Assembly: GCA_036652335.1 (NCBI GenBank) | Contig: JAVVWB010000002.1 | Coordinates: forward strand, 62,001 to 126,000 | DNA length: 64,000 nt | Direction: 5' to 3' | DNA from: JAVVWB01 sp036652335 | GTDB taxonomy: Bacteria; Synergistota; Synergistia; Synergistales; Synergistaceae | Part shown: piece after piece, positions 25,874 through 34,148 of the stretch | Layout of the letters: each line of letters begins with the position of its first letter | How positions within the stretch are numbered: position 1 is the first letter of the stretch | Notes under the pieces: generated by a model | Seen by the model: the letters and a program-made list of their open reading frames with translations, nothing else | What the model was told of the DNA's origin: nothing | Databases searched by the model: none | Translations under genes and position numbers: made by a program

Positions 25874-26500
25874 TTGAACAAAGTGGACATTCCACGCTAC
25901 CAAAAAATTGCACTTGAGATAGCATCAAGAATTGTTAGTGGCGAGTATGAAGTAGGTCAAAAAATATATGCACGTTCATCAATAGCTAGTCAATTTGCTG
26001 TTTCACCGGAGACTGCACGACGGGCAATATGTGTCTTGTGTGACTTAGATATTGTAGTATCAGAAGCTGGAAGTGGTGTAACAATCAAGTCTCTTGAAAA
26101 TGCACTTGCTTTCGTCAAACAAAATGAAAAACGCATAACTTTAGACACAATGAAAGATGATTTACTAAACAGTATTAAAAGACAAAAAGTTGAAATGGAA
26201 CAAATTTCAGAAGAAATTAAAACTTTCATTGATGCATCTGCTCACTTTCGCTCAATGAACCCCTTTATGCCCTTTGAAGTTAAAATAACAAAAGAATGTA
26301 AATGTCTAGGCAAGACGGCGGCAGATATTCGTTTGTGGCAATATACAGGAGCTACATTGCTTGCTGTAAAGCACAAAGATGCGTTGCTGAAGTCGCCCGG
26401 GGCATACATATCTTTTTCTGACGGAGATATTCTTTACTTTATAACGCAAGATGATTCACCACAGAAAGTAACAGATTTTCTTTATAACGAAAAACAATAA
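25874..26500 (+). CDS. busR: BusR-like transcriptional repressor (GntR helix-turn-helix plus RCK_C/TrkA_C)
   Basis: This is a 208-residue regulator with two clear parts. Residues 1-75 are a GntR-type winged helix (PRYQKIALEIASRIVSGEY and SPETARRAICVL). Residues 80-125 look like a coiled coil. Residues 130-205 (VKITKECKCLGKTAADIRL, then FSDGDILYFITQDD) are a TrkA-C/RCK_C fold. This architecture is that of BusR, which in lactococci and streptococci binds c-di-AMP through RCK_C and represses the busAA-busAB betaine transporter. The transporter genes follow directly, in the same order and design. The start is TTG after AAGGTGAG. c-di-AMP control here is inferred from architecture and neighbours. 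Confidence 0.85.
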   Translation: MNKVDIPRYQKIALEIASRIVSGEYEVGQKIYARSSIASQFAVSPETARRAICVLCDLDIVVSEAGSGVTIKSLENALAFVKQNEKRITLDTMKDDLLNSIKRQKVEMEQISEEIKTFIDASAHFRSMNPFMPFEVKITKECKCLGKTAADIRLWQYTGATLLAVKHKDALLKSPGAYISFSDGDILYFITQDDSPQKVTDFLYNEKQ

Positions 26501-26515
26501 TTTGTTCTATATAGA

Positions 26516-26546
26516 AGAGTTCCGTGTTTTCTGCGGGACTCTTTTC
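26516..26546 (+). terminator. Terminator of the busR gene
   Basis: The 8-bp stem AGAGTTCC/GGGACTCT (one G-T pair) with an 11-base loop is followed by TTTTC. It separates the regulator transcript from the busA promoter 22 bases downstream. Confidence 0.75.
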
Positions 26547-26567
26547 TGTATTTATACGTATTATATT

Positions 26568-26596
26568 TTGACTCAACCGCCAACTTGTTTTATAAT
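26568..26596 (+). promoter_or_regulatory. Sigma70-type promoter of the busA operon
   Basis: The -35 TTGACT (26568-26573) and the -10 TATAAT (26591-26596) are separated by exactly 17 bases. This is the best housekeeping promoter match in the window and lies about 43 bases before the ATPase start codon. Confidence 0.85.
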
Positions 26597-26604
26597 ATAA
26601 GTTG
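26581..26604 (+). promoter_or_regulatory. Inverted repeat over the busA -10 box (candidate BusR operator)
   Basis: CAACTT at 26581-26586 and AAGTTG at 26599-26604 form a 6+12+6 dyad that brackets the -10 element. A repressor bound here would block RNA polymerase. Assignment to BusR is inference from position. Confidence 0.5.
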
Positions 26605-26638
26605 TTAGTTAGATTAAAGAAGCGAGAAGGTGGAAACT

Positions 26639-27769
26639 TTGATTAAATTTGAAAACTTAGCAAAATCATTTAAAGATGTGAAAGTATTAGAGAATATAAA
26701 TTTTACAATCGAAAATGGAAATCTTGTTGCAGTCATAGGAGAAAGTGGCTGTGGCAAAACGACCTTGCTTAAAACTATAAACAAGTTAATAAAGCAAACG
26801 AGTGGAGCCATTTATATAAATGGTACGGATACAAGAAGTGTTGACGATGTAAAGTTGAGAAGAAATATTGGTTATGTGATTCAGCAGACAGGATTGTTTC
26901 CTCACATGACAGTGAGAGAAAATATTGAGCTTATTCCCAAGTTGGAAAAGAAAAACCCGAAAGAGATTGCAGGAAATACAATTCGTCTTATGAACATGAT
27001 AGGTATGGACGCAGATGACTATTTGGATAGATACCCCACAGAACTAAGTGGTGGACAGCAACAGAGAATAGGAGTTGCTAGAGCATTTGCAACTGATCCA
27101 GAAATAATATTGATGGACGAACCCTTTTCTGCATTAGATCCTATGACTCGTTCTGATTTGCAAGATGAGCTTGTAGAGCTTCAATCAAAGCTAAAGAAAA
27201 CAATTGTCTTTGTAACTCACGATATGGACGAAGCAATCAAAATAGCAGATATGATTTGCATTATGAAAGATGGGCATGTGCATCAATATGATACGCCTGA
27301 AAATATTTTAAAAAATCCGATAGATGACTTTGTCTCTGATTTTGTCGGTAAAAACAGAATTTGGTCTTCACCTGAATATATCAAAATCTCAGACATAATG
27401 ATTGAAAAGCCTGTCCTAGCTTCAGAAAGCCTATCTTTGCTTAAATGTATAGAGAAGATGAGAGTTCACATGGTAGATAGTTTAATTGTAATTGATAGTT
27501 CTACCCATAAATTTAGGGGTATTGTAAAAGCAAGTGAACTTAGAGGGAAATCGGATAAACAAATGCCTGCCGGTGATTTTATGCAGACAGATGTTCCTAC
27601 ATTGAGTCCTACGGATTCAATATTAGATGCCTTAAAAGTTGTTACGTTAAATAAACTTTCTACAATTCCAGTTGTTGATAAAGATGGAAAATTAGTTGGG
27701 CTTATTACAAGAAGTAGTTTGGTTACAACTCTAAGCCAACAGTATTTTGATTGTGAGGAAGTGATTTAA
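26639..27769 (+). CDS. busAA: Betaine/osmolyte ABC transporter ATP-binding subunit (BusAA/OpuCA-like)
   Basis: This is the nucleotide-binding subunit of an osmolyte importer. It has Walker A GESGCGKTT near residue 34, the Q loop QQTGLFPHMT, signature LSGGQQQRIGVARA and Walker B IILMDEP. It also has two CBS domains in the last 120 residues (ISDIMIEKPVLAS and MQTDVPTLSPTDSILDAL). CBS pairs in this family sense ionic strength or bind c-di-AMP. I place the start at TTG 26639, five bases after AGGTGG, giving 376 residues. A GTG at 26630 is the alternative. The stop overlaps the next gene's ATG as TAATG. Confidence 0.92.
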   Translation: MIKFENLAKSFKDVKVLENINFTIENGNLVAVIGESGCGKTTLLKTINKLIKQTSGAIYINGTDTRSVDDVKLRRNIGYVIQQTGLFPHMTVRENIELIPKLEKKNPKEIAGNTIRLMNMIGMDADDYLDRYPTELSGGQQQRIGVARAFATDPEIILMDEPFSALDPMTRSDLQDELVELQSKLKKTIVFVTHDMDEAIKIADMICIMKDGHVHQYDTPENILKNPIDDFVSDFVGKNRIWSSPEYIKISDIMIEKPVLASESLSLLKCIEKMRVHMVDSLIVIDSSTHKFRGIVKASELRGKSDKQMPAGDFMQTDVPTLSPTDSILDALKVVTLNKLSTIPVVDKDGKLVGLITRSSLVTTLSQQYFDCEEVI

Positions 27770-29328
27770 TGGGTTTATTAAATTATATGCAGATAAATTA
27801 TGCTCAGATTTTAGCACTTTTGGCTGAGCATATAGAACTTACGGTAATTTCGGTTGGACTTGCGATTTTGATAGGAGTGCCACTTGGTATTTTTATTGCC
27901 TACTTACCTAAAGTTGGTAAATCTGTGATGAGTTTGGCAAATGTTATTCAAGCAATTCCAAGTATGGCATTATTGGGGTTCATGATTCCGTTCTTAGGAA
28001 TAGGTTCTGTGCCTGCCGTAGTTGCAGTTGTTCTCTATTCACTCCTTCCAATAATAAAGAACACTTATACTGGGATTCAAAACATCAATCCTCAGACAGT
28101 AGAGGCTGCGACAGGTATAGGGCTTACACCATTTCAAGTTCTTACAAAAATACAAATTCCAATGGCATTGCCGGTAATTATGGCAGGAGTCAGAATAGCT
28201 TCCGTTACAGCGGTTGGGCTTATGACAATTGCATCCTTTATTGGAGCGGGTGGACTTGGATTTATGGTCTTCTCCGGTATTAGAACAGTAAACAACGAAC
28301 AAATTTTGGCAGGAGCAATCCCTGCGTGTATGTTGGCTCTTTTTGTTGATTTACTCGTAGGTTCCGTAGAAAAGCTCGTTACACCTATAAGTTTACAGAA
28401 TAATGGTAAGGGAAACAAAAACAGGTGGTTTCAAAAAGTAATAGTATTTGTCTCTGTCATTGCGATAATTGCGATTTTTGCTTTTACCTTTATGAGTAGA
28501 GAAAAAGTTGCAGAGAGAAGTATTGCCATAGGGTCAAAAAATTTTACTGAACAGGCAATAGTGGGAAATATGGTCGCTGATTATATAGAGGCAAAAACTG
28601 ATATATCAGTACAAAAGAAGCTAATGCTTGGTGGAACTCAAGTTTGTTTTGGTGCGTTGAAAAAGGGTGATATAGATATGTATGTTGAATATACTGGTAC
28701 TGCATATTCAGATACTTTGAAGCACCCTCCAATAAGTGACATAGAAAAAGTTTACAACAGTGTAAAAGATGAGTTTAAATCACTACATGGTGTTGAGGTG
28801 CTAAAGCAAATGGGATTTAATAACACCTATGTCCTTGCTATTAGAGAAGATACTTCAAAGCAATATGGTATTAAAACGTTGAGCGACTTTGCTAAAGTAG
28901 GACATAAAATGAAAATAGGAACAGTTTTTGAATTTGCAAATAGAGAAGATGGGCTAAAGGGTTTACAGAAAAAGTACAACTTTAAAATTGGCTCTTTTGC
29001 AACTGTTGAAGGTGGCGCCAGATATACAGCAATAGATAATAAAAATGTTGATGTAATTTCTGCTTTTTCTACCGACGGTTTGCTAAAGAAATTTAACTTG
29101 ATAACATTAAAAGATGATAAATCCTTCTTTCCTCCATATTATGCAATTCCTATAATAAGAGAAGATACCTTGAAGAAATATCCTGAAATTAAAGAGTGTC
29201 TTGAAGATTTATCAGAAGTTCTTACAGACGAAGTAATGAGAGAACTTAATTACCAAGTCGATGAATTGCACAAAAAACCTGCTGATGTAGCAAAAGAATA
29301 TTTATTAAAACAAAAGTTAATAGATTAA
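27769..29328 (+). CDS. busAB: Betaine/osmolyte ABC transporter permease fused to substrate-binding protein (BusAB-like)
   Basis: This is one chain of 519 residues doing two jobs. Residues 1-210 are a BPD-type permease with about six membrane segments and the ATPase-contact loop EAATGIGLTPFQVLTKIQIP. A further membrane segment follows near 222-243. From about 250 (IAIGSKNFTEQAIVGNMV) to the end is an OpuAC/QAT-type binding domain tethered to the outer face, with the aromatic-rich pocket typical of quaternary ammonium ligands. Fusion of permease and receptor is the BusAB design. Likely substrates are glycine betaine, carnitine or choline. It overlaps the ATPase gene by one base and ends in a strong terminator. 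Confidence 0.92.
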   Translation: MGLLNYMQINYAQILALLAEHIELTVISVGLAILIGVPLGIFIAYLPKVGKSVMSLANVIQAIPSMALLGFMIPFLGIGSVPAVVAVVLYSLLPIIKNTYTGIQNINPQTVEAATGIGLTPFQVLTKIQIPMALPVIMAGVRIASVTAVGLMTIASFIGAGGLGFMVFSGIRTVNNEQILAGAIPACMLALFVDLLVGSVEKLVTPISLQNNGKGNKNRWFQKVIVFVSVIAIIAIFAFTFMSREKVAERSIAIGSKNFTEQAIVGNMVADYIEAKTDISVQKKLMLGGTQVCFGALKKGDIDMYVEYTGTAYSDTLKHPPISDIEKVYNSVKDEFKSLHGVEVLKQMGFNNTYVLAIREDTSKQYGIKTLSDFAKVGHKMKIGTVFEFANREDGLKGLQKKYNFKIGSFATVEGGARYTAIDNKNVDVISAFSTDGLLKKFNLITLKDDKSFFPPYYAIPIIREDTLKKYPEIKECLEDLSEVLTDEVMRELNYQVDELHKKPADVAKEYLLKQKLID

Positions 29329-29330
29329 GC

Positions 29331-29361
29331 AAAAGGAGAAGACTTTCGTCTTCTCCTTTTT
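29331..29361 (+). terminator. Terminator of the busA operon
   Basis: A 13-bp stem (AAAAGGAGAAGAC at 29331-29343, complement 29348-29360) with a TTTC loop and a T run starts three bases past the stop. The convergent gene ends at 29378 and may use it in the other direction. Confidence 0.92.
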
Positions 29362-29377
29362 ATATAACAAAAATGTG

Positions 29378-30421
29378 TTATTTAGTCTTTAGCGCTTTAT
29401 CAATAAATGTGATTGTTCCCTTATCTCCGTCTATTTCAGTGAGGACGCCAAAAGGTATTGCATAATTTATTTTGCCATGTCCTGCACGAACACCTGCAAT
29501 AATAGGTTTACCTAGTGGTACTAGGACATCATCTATTATCTCTCTTATTGATTGATCACCTTTGGGTTGTTTGCAATCTGTGAACGAGCCTAAGATAAAA
29601 CCTCGAACATTATCAAATGAGCCTGAATCTCGCAACTGAATGAGCATTCGCTCTATTTTGTAAGTATCTTCTCCTACATCTTCAAAAAATACAATTTTAC
29701 CATCTAAATTTACTTGATTTGCTGTTCCTACAAGAGATGCAAGGATTGTTAAATTACCACCTAGAATTTCTCCCTCAGCTTTGCCTCCATGTATCTTTAT
29801 AAAGGTCTTTCCTGTATGAAGTTTGCATGGGAGTAAGTTGGGATTTTCTATAATATCTTTGCTCCATTTTAGCCACGTTGCTTTCTTCTGTTCTTCAGAC
29901 TTACCTACGAGGCGAGATATAGTGCCTGTCATAGGACCATGAAATGTTACCATATTGCACTTATTGTCCAAAAAGCCCAGAAGTGCAGTAATGTCGCTAA
30001 ATCCCATAAAAACTTTAGGATTGGCCTTGATTACTTCGTGGTTGAGATACTTTATTATTCGTTGAGAACCGTAACCACCTTTGATACAAATAATTCCATC
30101 TATTTGTGGATCTTTGAAAGCTGATTCAAGTTCCTTTGCTTTTGCTTCATCTGATTTCCCTGTCAAATATCCTCTTGCAACAAAAGAAGATGGATAAAGG
30201 ACTGGTTCGTAACCAAAGTATTCTCTTACAATTTGAGCAGATTTCTCTATTGCTTCTTGTGAAAAAGGACTTGCAAGAGACATAATTGCAACGCGACTTC
30301 CTCTTCTAAGTGGCTGAGGACGTGACTTTAGAACAACTTCACACTCAGCAAAACAAAGGGGAAAAAGAAAAAATATTATGATTGATAAAATAAGTAATTT
30401 CTTTGTTTTTACCATGAGCAT
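29378..30421 (-). CDS. ldcA: LD-carboxypeptidase, S66 family (LdcA/MccF-like)
   Basis: This is a serine peptidase of the S66 family, whose members trim the terminal D-Ala from L,D-linked muropeptides or inactivate microcin-like peptides. The 347 residues begin with a signal peptide (KTKKLLILSIIIFFLFPLC) ending at a Cys, which could make it a lipoprotein, although the box FPLCFAE is not ideal. The catalytic triad is visible: Ser in GFSDITALLG, Glu in FFEDVGEDTYKIERML, and His in GVRAGHGKINYAIPFG. The start is ATG at 30421 or 30415. Either overlaps the end of the upstream phospholipase-like gene by 7-13 bases, so the two are coupled. Confidence 0.9.
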   Translation of the reverse strand: MLMVKTKKLLILSIIIFFLFPLCFAECEVVLKSRPQPLRRGSRVAIMSLASPFSQEAIEKSAQIVREYFGYEPVLYPSSFVARGYLTGKSDEAKAKELESAFKDPQIDGIICIKGGYGSQRIIKYLNHEVIKANPKVFMGFSDITALLGFLDNKCNMVTFHGPMTGTISRLVGKSEEQKKATWLKWSKDIIENPNLLPCKLHTGKTFIKIHGGKAEGEILGGNLTILASLVGTANQVNLDGKIVFFEDVGEDTYKIERMLIQLRDSGSFDNVRGFILGSFTDCKQPKGDQSIREIIDDVLVPLGKPIIAGVRAGHGKINYAIPFGVLTEIDGDKGTITFIDKALKTK

Positions 30422-31827
30422 AGCCCAAGTGCTTCTTGTACTATATAGAATAAGTAGCTTATTTTGCTTTCTTTTTTGAACTTGTCAAAGTTTACTGTAT
30501 AAATACCATTTTTGTTATTCCATATCATGTCGAAATAAGCTGTAACATTTTGGCTAATTTCTGAATTTTTGGAAGTTCTTATTTCTACATCACTTTCCAT
30601 GTTGTAAGCGTCTATATTTCTTCTAGTATAGTTGCCTGAACCTAAAATAATTGTGTTGCTATCTTCAAATTCAAAAAGTGCAATTTTTGCGTGATATTGC
30701 TCACCTGTTGTGTTGTACCATTTGATTTCTACATTAGGCACGTTTGTCTTGAGCTTTGTAAGTGCTTCTCTGTTGGGACGTCCATTTTTCTTCATACCAA
30801 ATGCGTCTTTATTAGGGTCTGCAATGATTTTTACATTTGCACCACGATGTGAAGCCTCTCCTAATTTTGACAGCAACTCAAATTCACTTATGTAGAAAAT
30901 TCCGATGTTTATAGTGTCGCCTTTTTCGGCTTTATCTATATTTTCTTTAAGTCCCTCTCCTATTGCTCCATCTGTGAGAAGCCTAATTTTGTTATCGCTT
31001 AGAAGTTTTTCTTCCGCTTTATACTCAAATTTAGGAATATCTATACCGGAAAACTTAGCAACAGCACGCTCGGACTCAATAATGTCATTTATCATGTCAC
31101 TTTCTATAAATACAGCAACATTTGAGTGGTAAAAACTTGGGTCATGAGGGTTGGCAGAGCTAACAATAGCACCTTTATCTGTACAAAGTGTCTTTCTGTG
31201 ATTAGCCTTTAAATTAAGTAATTTCAACAAACTGCGGATATTTATATTTGGTGCTGTTGAGTCCATTGGATTGGGAATCCACTTAACAGAGCCTGTGCCG
31301 AGCCACTTTAGATATACTCTATAAAATCCCGAATAGAGAGGATTGGAGTCTCTCATTTTATCTAAATCGGTGACTATGGTTATTATGCCGTTGTTTTCCA
31401 TTTCTTTTAAATGCTTTTCTTTGTATGAACCGTAAAATTCATTGTAAGGATCTGTAATAAAAACAATTTCTATATTTGGATTTGATTTCTTTTTTTCAAT
31501 TAAAGCCAGCATAAGCGAGTCTGATGCGTTAGGGTAACAATCTTTGTTTTTGTTGTAAGTATCATTGAAGAGAAACATATCCGTGAGAATAAATTTTTCT
31601 GCTTTGTTGATTAAAGCTATTTCCTCTCTTAGGATATGTGGTTCATGAACTGTCTTTCCCTCCTTGACATAAGTTAAATCACGAATAAAGCGTACATTTC
31701 CAGGTGCAAAATCTCCACACACAGACGTCCCCTCAGGTTCTTCTATAGAAAGAGAGTAAATAAGGGGCAAAACTATAAAGAGTATGAGCGCTAATAAAAA
31801 CTTTTGGGTTGAAGTTAGTTTTTTCAT
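30409..31827 (-). CDS. Phospholipase D-like domain protein (membrane-anchored)
   Basis: The 472 residues carry two PLD-type halves. The first active-site motif reads HRKTLCTDKGAIVSSANPHD and the second reads HAKIALFEFEDSNTIILGSG, matching the HxK(x4)D pattern followed by a GS/S-N strand. The N-terminus has one hydrophobic anchor (KFLLALILFIVLPLIYSLS). The protein probably acts at the periplasmic face. It resembles cardiolipin-synthase-like or nuclease-like PLD proteins, and lipid or nucleic acid specificity cannot be told. I use ATG 31827 although the ribosome site is weak. It overlaps ldcA, suggesting a shared envelope function. Confidence 0.85.
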   Translation of the reverse strand: MKKLTSTQKFLLALILFIVLPLIYSLSIEEPEGTSVCGDFAPGNVRFIRDLTYVKEGKTVHEPHILREEIALINKAEKFILTDMFLFNDTYNKNKDCYPNASDSLMLALIEKKKSNPNIEIVFITDPYNEFYGSYKEKHLKEMENNGIITIVTDLDKMRDSNPLYSGFYRVYLKWLGTGSVKWIPNPMDSTAPNINIRSLLKLLNLKANHRKTLCTDKGAIVSSANPHDPSFYHSNVAVFIESDMINDIIESERAVAKFSGIDIPKFEYKAEEKLLSDNKIRLLTDGAIGEGLKENIDKAEKGDTINIGIFYISEFELLSKLGEASHRGANVKIIADPNKDAFGMKKNGRPNREALTKLKTNVPNVEIKWYNTTGEQYHAKIALFEFEDSNTIILGSGNYTRRNIDAYNMESDVEIRTSKNSEISQNVTAYFDMIWNNKNGIYTVNFDKFKKESKISYLFYIVQEALGLCSW

Positions 31828-31960
31828 AATATACAAATAATACTATATAAGAAGAAATTTTTCTTGTACAAAAATACAAATCTAACTACAAATTTTTTTA
31901 TAATATAGTAAAATAGTAAGGTACTTTTACATTTTTCAATTATCTTAAGGAGGTTTTTTT

Positions 31961-33262
31961 ATGTCATGGTTTGAAAAGCAGTTTAAACTGCAAGAAAACA
32001 AAACAGATGTAAAAACAGAAATACTCGCAGGTATCACAACATTTATGACAATGGCTTACATTATCTTCGTAAACCCGGGAATCCTTTCAAACACAGGAAT
32101 GCCTTTTGGAAGTGTACTCGTAGCAACATGTCTTGGTGCAGCAATCGGTACAGCACTAATGGCTTTATTAGCAAACTATCCATTTGCTTTGGCACCTGGT
32201 ATGGGACTCAACGCATTCTTTGCTTTCACAGTTGTTCTCGGAATGAAAGTTTCTTGGCAGACAGCATTGGCTGCAGTTTTTATCGAGGGTATCATTTTTA
32301 TGGCACTTACTGTTACGAAACTCCGTGAAGAAGTAGTTAACTCTCTCCCAAAAACGCTCAAAATAGGTGTGTCTGCTGGAATAGGGCTTTTTATTACGTT
32401 CATAGGACTTCAGAGTGCCGGAATTATTGTAAAAAACGATGTCGTACTTGTTCACCTTACGAACCTTAGATCAAGTCTTCCCGCAGTTTTATCTTTAATA
32501 GGCCTTACAATTATGGTCGTGTTGGAGCACAAGAAAGTTCGTGGCGGAATTCTTATCGGTATAGTTGCAGTAACTGTTCTTAGCGTTTTTGCAGGTATTG
32601 CAAAAATTCCAGAAGCTGTAATTTCAACACCGCCATCACTTAAACCAATTTTCTGGCAGATGGACTTTTCCGGACTTAGAAACCCCAATTTCTGGGTAAT
32701 AGTATTTACTTTCTTCTTTGTTGACTTCTTTGACACTGTTGGCACACTCGTAGGAGTATCAACTCGTGCAAATATGCTTGACGAAAATGGAAGCCTTGAA
32801 AGAGCAACACCTGCTCTTATGGCAGACGCAATAGGTACAACAGCAGGTGCAGTCCTTGGTACATCAACAGTAACAACTTTTGTAGAGAGTGCCAGTGGAG
32901 TAGAACAGGGTGGACGTACAGGGCTTACAGCTCTTACAGTAGCAATCCTCTTCCTCCTTGCAATGTTCTTCAACCCAATTATCTCAATAGTTCCTGCATG
33001 TGCAACAGCTCCTGCATTGATCATGGTCGGTGGATATATGATGATGGGCTTTAAAGATATGAAATTTGAAGACTGGACAGAATTCTTCCCAGCTTTGATT
33101 TCTTTCTTCATGATGCCATTCGCATACAGCATAGCAGCAGGAATTGAATTTGGAACATTGAGCTATGTTTTCTTGAAGGTTCTTACAGGAAAAGGCAAGG
33201 AAGTACATTGGATTATGTATGTTCTTGCGGTGTTGTTTATTTTAAACCGTGTTTTTATGTAA
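31961..33262 (+). CDS. Adenine/guanine/hypoxanthine permease (AzgA-type NCS2)
   Basis: This inner-membrane purine importer of the AzgA branch has 433 residues. It begins with the characteristic FKLQENKTDVKTEILAGITTFMTMAYIIFVNP and contains about twelve to fourteen membrane segments. The substrate-site segments DFFDTVGTLVGVS and TVTTFVESASGVEQGGRTGL are both present. The ATG follows a strong AAGGAGG. I looked for a purine riboswitch in the 130 bases upstream and found none. A large inverted repeat lies 36 bases after the stop and could act as its terminator. Confidence 0.94.
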   Translation: MSWFEKQFKLQENKTDVKTEILAGITTFMTMAYIIFVNPGILSNTGMPFGSVLVATCLGAAIGTALMALLANYPFALAPGMGLNAFFAFTVVLGMKVSWQTALAAVFIEGIIFMALTVTKLREEVVNSLPKTLKIGVSAGIGLFITFIGLQSAGIIVKNDVVLVHLTNLRSSLPAVLSLIGLTIMVVLEHKKVRGGILIGIVAVTVLSVFAGIAKIPEAVISTPPSLKPIFWQMDFSGLRNPNFWVIVFTFFFVDFFDTVGTLVGVSTRANMLDENGSLERATPALMADAIGTTAGAVLGTSTVTTFVESASGVEQGGRTGLTALTVAILFLLAMFFNPIISIVPACATAPALIMVGGYMMMGFKDMKFEDWTEFFPALISFFMMPFAYSIAAGIEFGTLSYVFLKVLTGKGKEVHWIMYVLAVLFILNRVFM

Positions 33263-33298
33263 TTTTTCAAGAGTACAAGTGCTTTTTCTCAAAGTAAT

Positions 33299-33419
33299 GC
33301 AAATAATATAGACGTACCATACTTTATAAGAGGGCGGATTGCTCGTATCGACGTATTATATATACGTCTTTACTTACAATCCGCTCTCTTACTTTGTAAT
33401 CTACATCTCTTTTATTTGC
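33299..33419. repeat. 121-bp imperfect inverted repeat (MITE-like or long hairpin)
   Basis: The two 43-base arms (33299-33341 and 33377-33419) match at 32 of 43 positions when one is reversed. The inner ends CGGATTG and outer ends GCAAATAA are perfect. A second palindrome GACGTA...TACGTC (33350-33368) lies exactly at the centre. No target duplication or coding sequence was seen. It may serve as the terminator of the purine permease gene, or be a degenerate miniature mobile element. Confidence 0.7.
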
Positions 33420-33480
33420 TATAGAGAGTAGTATAAAATTTATTTCAACGTCTTCTCTTTGATTTATCTATTGCTTTTAT

Positions 33481-33690
33481 CGTTTGTTTTTATCTTTCCT
33501 TGTCACACCACGCCTTGTTTTTATCCTTATATCTTCACTTTTGCTCTTGCCCTTTCTTTTGTCCTACGGCTGTCTCACCGCAATGGGGCTATGCGGTGTC
33601 CAGTGGGCTTTGGCTTTGAGTCTGTTTTAAACCTCAAAAGATAACCCGGAGATACCGCATAGAGACGTTGCGGTATGACGGGAGAGAAAG
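33481..33690 (-). repeat. Palindromic (REP/BIME-like) dispersed repeat, copy B
   Basis: Read on the minus strand this block contains the same parts as copy A in the same order. These are GTCATACCGC...GCGGTATCTCCGGG, a spacer with AAAACAGA and CAAAGCC, the opposed unit CACTGGACACCGCA...TGCGGTGAGAC, a purine-rich AAGGGCAAGAGC tail, and AAAACAAGGCG. It lies inverted relative to copy A, about 31 kb away. It occupies the gap between the purine permease and the T-box leader and encodes nothing convincing. Confidence 0.75.
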
Positions 33691-33781
33691 AAGCCCTAGA
33701 TTTTATGACTTGTCTTTATGTTCTCTCTTACTGCAATTTTTCTTTATTTCACCATTTAAACAAAGAATTTTATATTTTCTC

Positions 33782-33809
33782 TTGACATAATTTATCTTGT
33801 GTGTAAAAT
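33782..33809 (+). promoter_or_regulatory. Sigma70-type promoter for the T-box leader
   Basis: A perfect -35 TTGACA (33782-33787) and a -10 TAAAAT (33804-33809) are separated by 16 bases. Transcription would start near 33816, just ahead of stem I of the T-box. Confidence 0.8.
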
Positions 33810-33815
33810 ACAAAA

Positions 33816-34108
33816 AATAGTGAATAAATAAATGCGATGACGGAAAAGAAGTACGTCTATGCTGTTTCTTACAGAGAGTTGTCGGTAGGTGCGAGACAAT
33901 GGAGACGGTAGACCGAATACATTTCTTGAGCAGCACACCAAAAGGTTTTGCCGAGTAGGATGTGACGGGTTCGCCCGTTAAAGCGACAGGGTATCGAGTA
34001 AATTTATTATTCCGTACCCGATGAGGATGAAATCGTGAGATTTTGTCAAACTGAGGTGGTACCGCGGATTTTGATTCTGCCCTCTTTTATGGAGGGCAGA
34101 ATTTTTTT
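33816..34108 (+). promoter_or_regulatory. T-box leader, predicted tyrosine-specific (specifier UAC)
   Basis: The T-box core AACTGAGGTGGTACCGCGG lies at 34049-34067 and is followed by a terminator. Stem I can be drawn: AAGAA (33846-33850) pairs with TTCTT (33923-33927) below the specifier loop, and GTCTA pairs with TAGAC above it. The loop has GTA on the 5' side and GAATACA on the 3' side, the canonical GAA-codon-A layout. The specifier is therefore UAC at 33918-33920 (tyrosine). Further up, AGAGAG-TTGTC-GGTAGGTGCGA-GACAA is the AG-bulge and distal loop. Stems ACGGG/CCCGT and GGGTA/TACCC follow. The antiterminator bulge TGGT (34057-34060) is complementary to ACCA, matching a tRNA with discriminator A, as tRNA-Tyr usually has. 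The gene controlled is the acyl-CoA ligase at 34149. Confidence 0.93.
34074..34108 (+). terminator. Regulated terminator of the T-box leader
   Basis: The 11-bp stem ATTCTGCCCTC/GAGGGCAGAAT (34074-34084 with 34092-34102) runs into seven T. It excludes the antiterminator, so it should form when charged tRNA is bound and be disrupted when the tRNA is uncharged. Confidence 0.93.
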
Positions 34109-34148
34109 ATGCTCTCCCAACAAATATCCAATTAGGGAGGAATATGTA

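Noticed and set aside
31828..31960. Purine riboswitch before the AzgA permease
   Set aside because: The leader is about 130 AT-rich bases and lacks the paired loops of the purine aptamer.
32452..33132. 226-codon antisense ORF inside the purine permease gene
   Set aside because: The sense frame is an unmistakable AzgA permease. The antisense frame has low-complexity, unnatural composition.
34035..34148. In-frame N-terminal extension of the acyl-CoA ligase
   Set aside because: It runs through the T-box core and its terminator. A strong ribosome site precedes the ATG at 34149.
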